DNA of 64,000 nt from JAJRPT01 sp965661945 (GTDB lineage Bacteria; Bacteroidota; Ignavibacteria; Kapaibacteriales; UBA2268), in the NCBI GenBank assembly GCA_965661945.1, contig CBFIFP010000008.1:58301-122300 (forward strand), read 5' to 3'. Shown one piece after another: positions 63,722-64,000 of this stretch; the stretch's first letter is position 1, and each line of letters begins with the position of its first letter. Below the pieces are notes generated by a model that was given only the letters and a program-made list of their open reading frames with translations, did not search any database and had not been told where the DNA came from. Both the position numbers and the translations under genes were made by a program.

Positions 63722-64000
63722 TTATGCTGGTTCTACTACAGTTATCTGTCCTGTTTGCATCTTAGTAAAGTCGCCTGCGTCAATTGCTACTGGAGTTATT
63801 TCAGAGCCACCAAGCGGAGTTAACGCACCTGTTACTGCTGTGTTATAATCCCCAAAAACAACTGCTGATGGTCCGTCAAGAGTTATTGCTCTACCAACGA
63901 TTTCTAAATCAACGAACACCATTCCGTTTTCTTCTGCCGGTTCGATAGCACCTGATATCATACCAATAAGATGCTCGTCTGCAATTATTGTTCTGTTAAT
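63722..64000 (-). CDS. Phage structural protein, C-terminal part (partial)
   Basis: Open frame entering at the right edge. It reads INRTIIADEHLIGMISGAIE, then PAEENGMVFVDLEIVGRAIT and ends TKMQTGQITVVEPA at TAA 63722. An ATG at 63961 is internal and probably not the start. The composition (Gly, Ala, Val, Thr; no Cys) and short strands resemble a coat, tail-tube or decoration protein. A strong terminator right after it suggests it is made in larger amounts than the tail genes downstream. Exact role unknown. Confidence 0.5.
   Translation of the reverse strand: MNRTIIADEHLIGMISGAIEPAEENGMVFVDLEIVGRAITLDGPSAVVFGDYNTAVTGALTPLGGSEITPVAIDAGDFTKMQTGQITVVEPA

Noticed and set aside
53324..64000. Type VI secretion, contractile injection system or gene transfer agent
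   Set aside because: No sheath, baseplate wedge or AAA+ gene is visible. A TP901 tape measure and a G/GT-type frameshift fit a long-tailed prophage better, although head genes lie outside the window.

Overview
This is a strongly AT-rich chromosomal window from a bacterium that looks like a member of the wider Bacteroidota/Chlorobiota group (Ignavibacteria or Kapabacteria-like). The placement is inference, from several traits together. Many secreted proteins end in a type IX secretion (Por) sorting domain (at 6508, 13267, 29242 and 37302). There are DUF6029-like and Omp28-like proteins, a SiaB/SiaC pair, and core flagellar export genes fliR-flhB, which most Bacteroidota lack but some early branches keep. 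Genes end in TAA, TAG or TGA, so the genetic code is standard.

Layout. 0-6.2 kb: a partial small protein, flhB-fliR, a GT4-type glycosyltransferase, tRNA-Pro and ligA, whose zinc-finger cysteines are absent. 6.5-13.2 kb: a T9SS-exported protein, clpP-clpX, a tandem-repeat intergenic region, then ychF-anmK. 13.2-17.4 kb: a three-gene minus-strand exoprotein operon (trimeric-type surface protein, lipoprotein, lysyl-endopeptidase-like protease). At its 5' end lies a (GTAT)9 tract between a strong ribosome binding site/ATG and the long reading frame, the layout of a phase-variable switch. 17.8-24.5 kb: envelope proteins, an interrupted helix-hairpin-helix gene, gcvT, a YdjM-like membrane protein, a small acetyltransferase and a lipoprotein. 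24.6-26.9 kb: an accessory island of RHS-core remnants, two toxin-antitoxin modules (one broken), a REP-associated tyrosine transposase and three 101-102 bp terminal-inverted-repeat elements. 26.9-37.2 kb: acyl-CoA dehydrogenase, siaB and an interrupted siaC, a large T9SS protein, fusA of the mitochondrial/spirochaete EF-G1 type, lpdA and a broken histidine kinase. 37.3-50.0 kb: a VWA surface protein, an OmpA-family protein and a complete TolC/MacA/MacB-like efflux operon. 50.5-52.6 kb: small envelope proteins, an interrupted outer-membrane protein, tRNA-Leu and tRNA-Cys. 53.3-64.0 kb: the tail module of a prophage (structural protein, tail genes, a tail-chaperone gene with a probable programmed -1 frameshift, a 1974-residue tape measure and a large distal tail protein), continuing past the right edge.

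The most interesting signals are the tetranucleotide switch, the transposase/inverted-repeat island inside RHS debris, the phage -1 frameshift, the zinc-finger-less DNA ligase, and five genes broken by in-frame stops (one also by a frameshift) in about 32 kb. The last suggests either active gene decay or base-calling problems and must be settled before those genes are interpreted. No rRNA, CRISPR array or integrase was seen.
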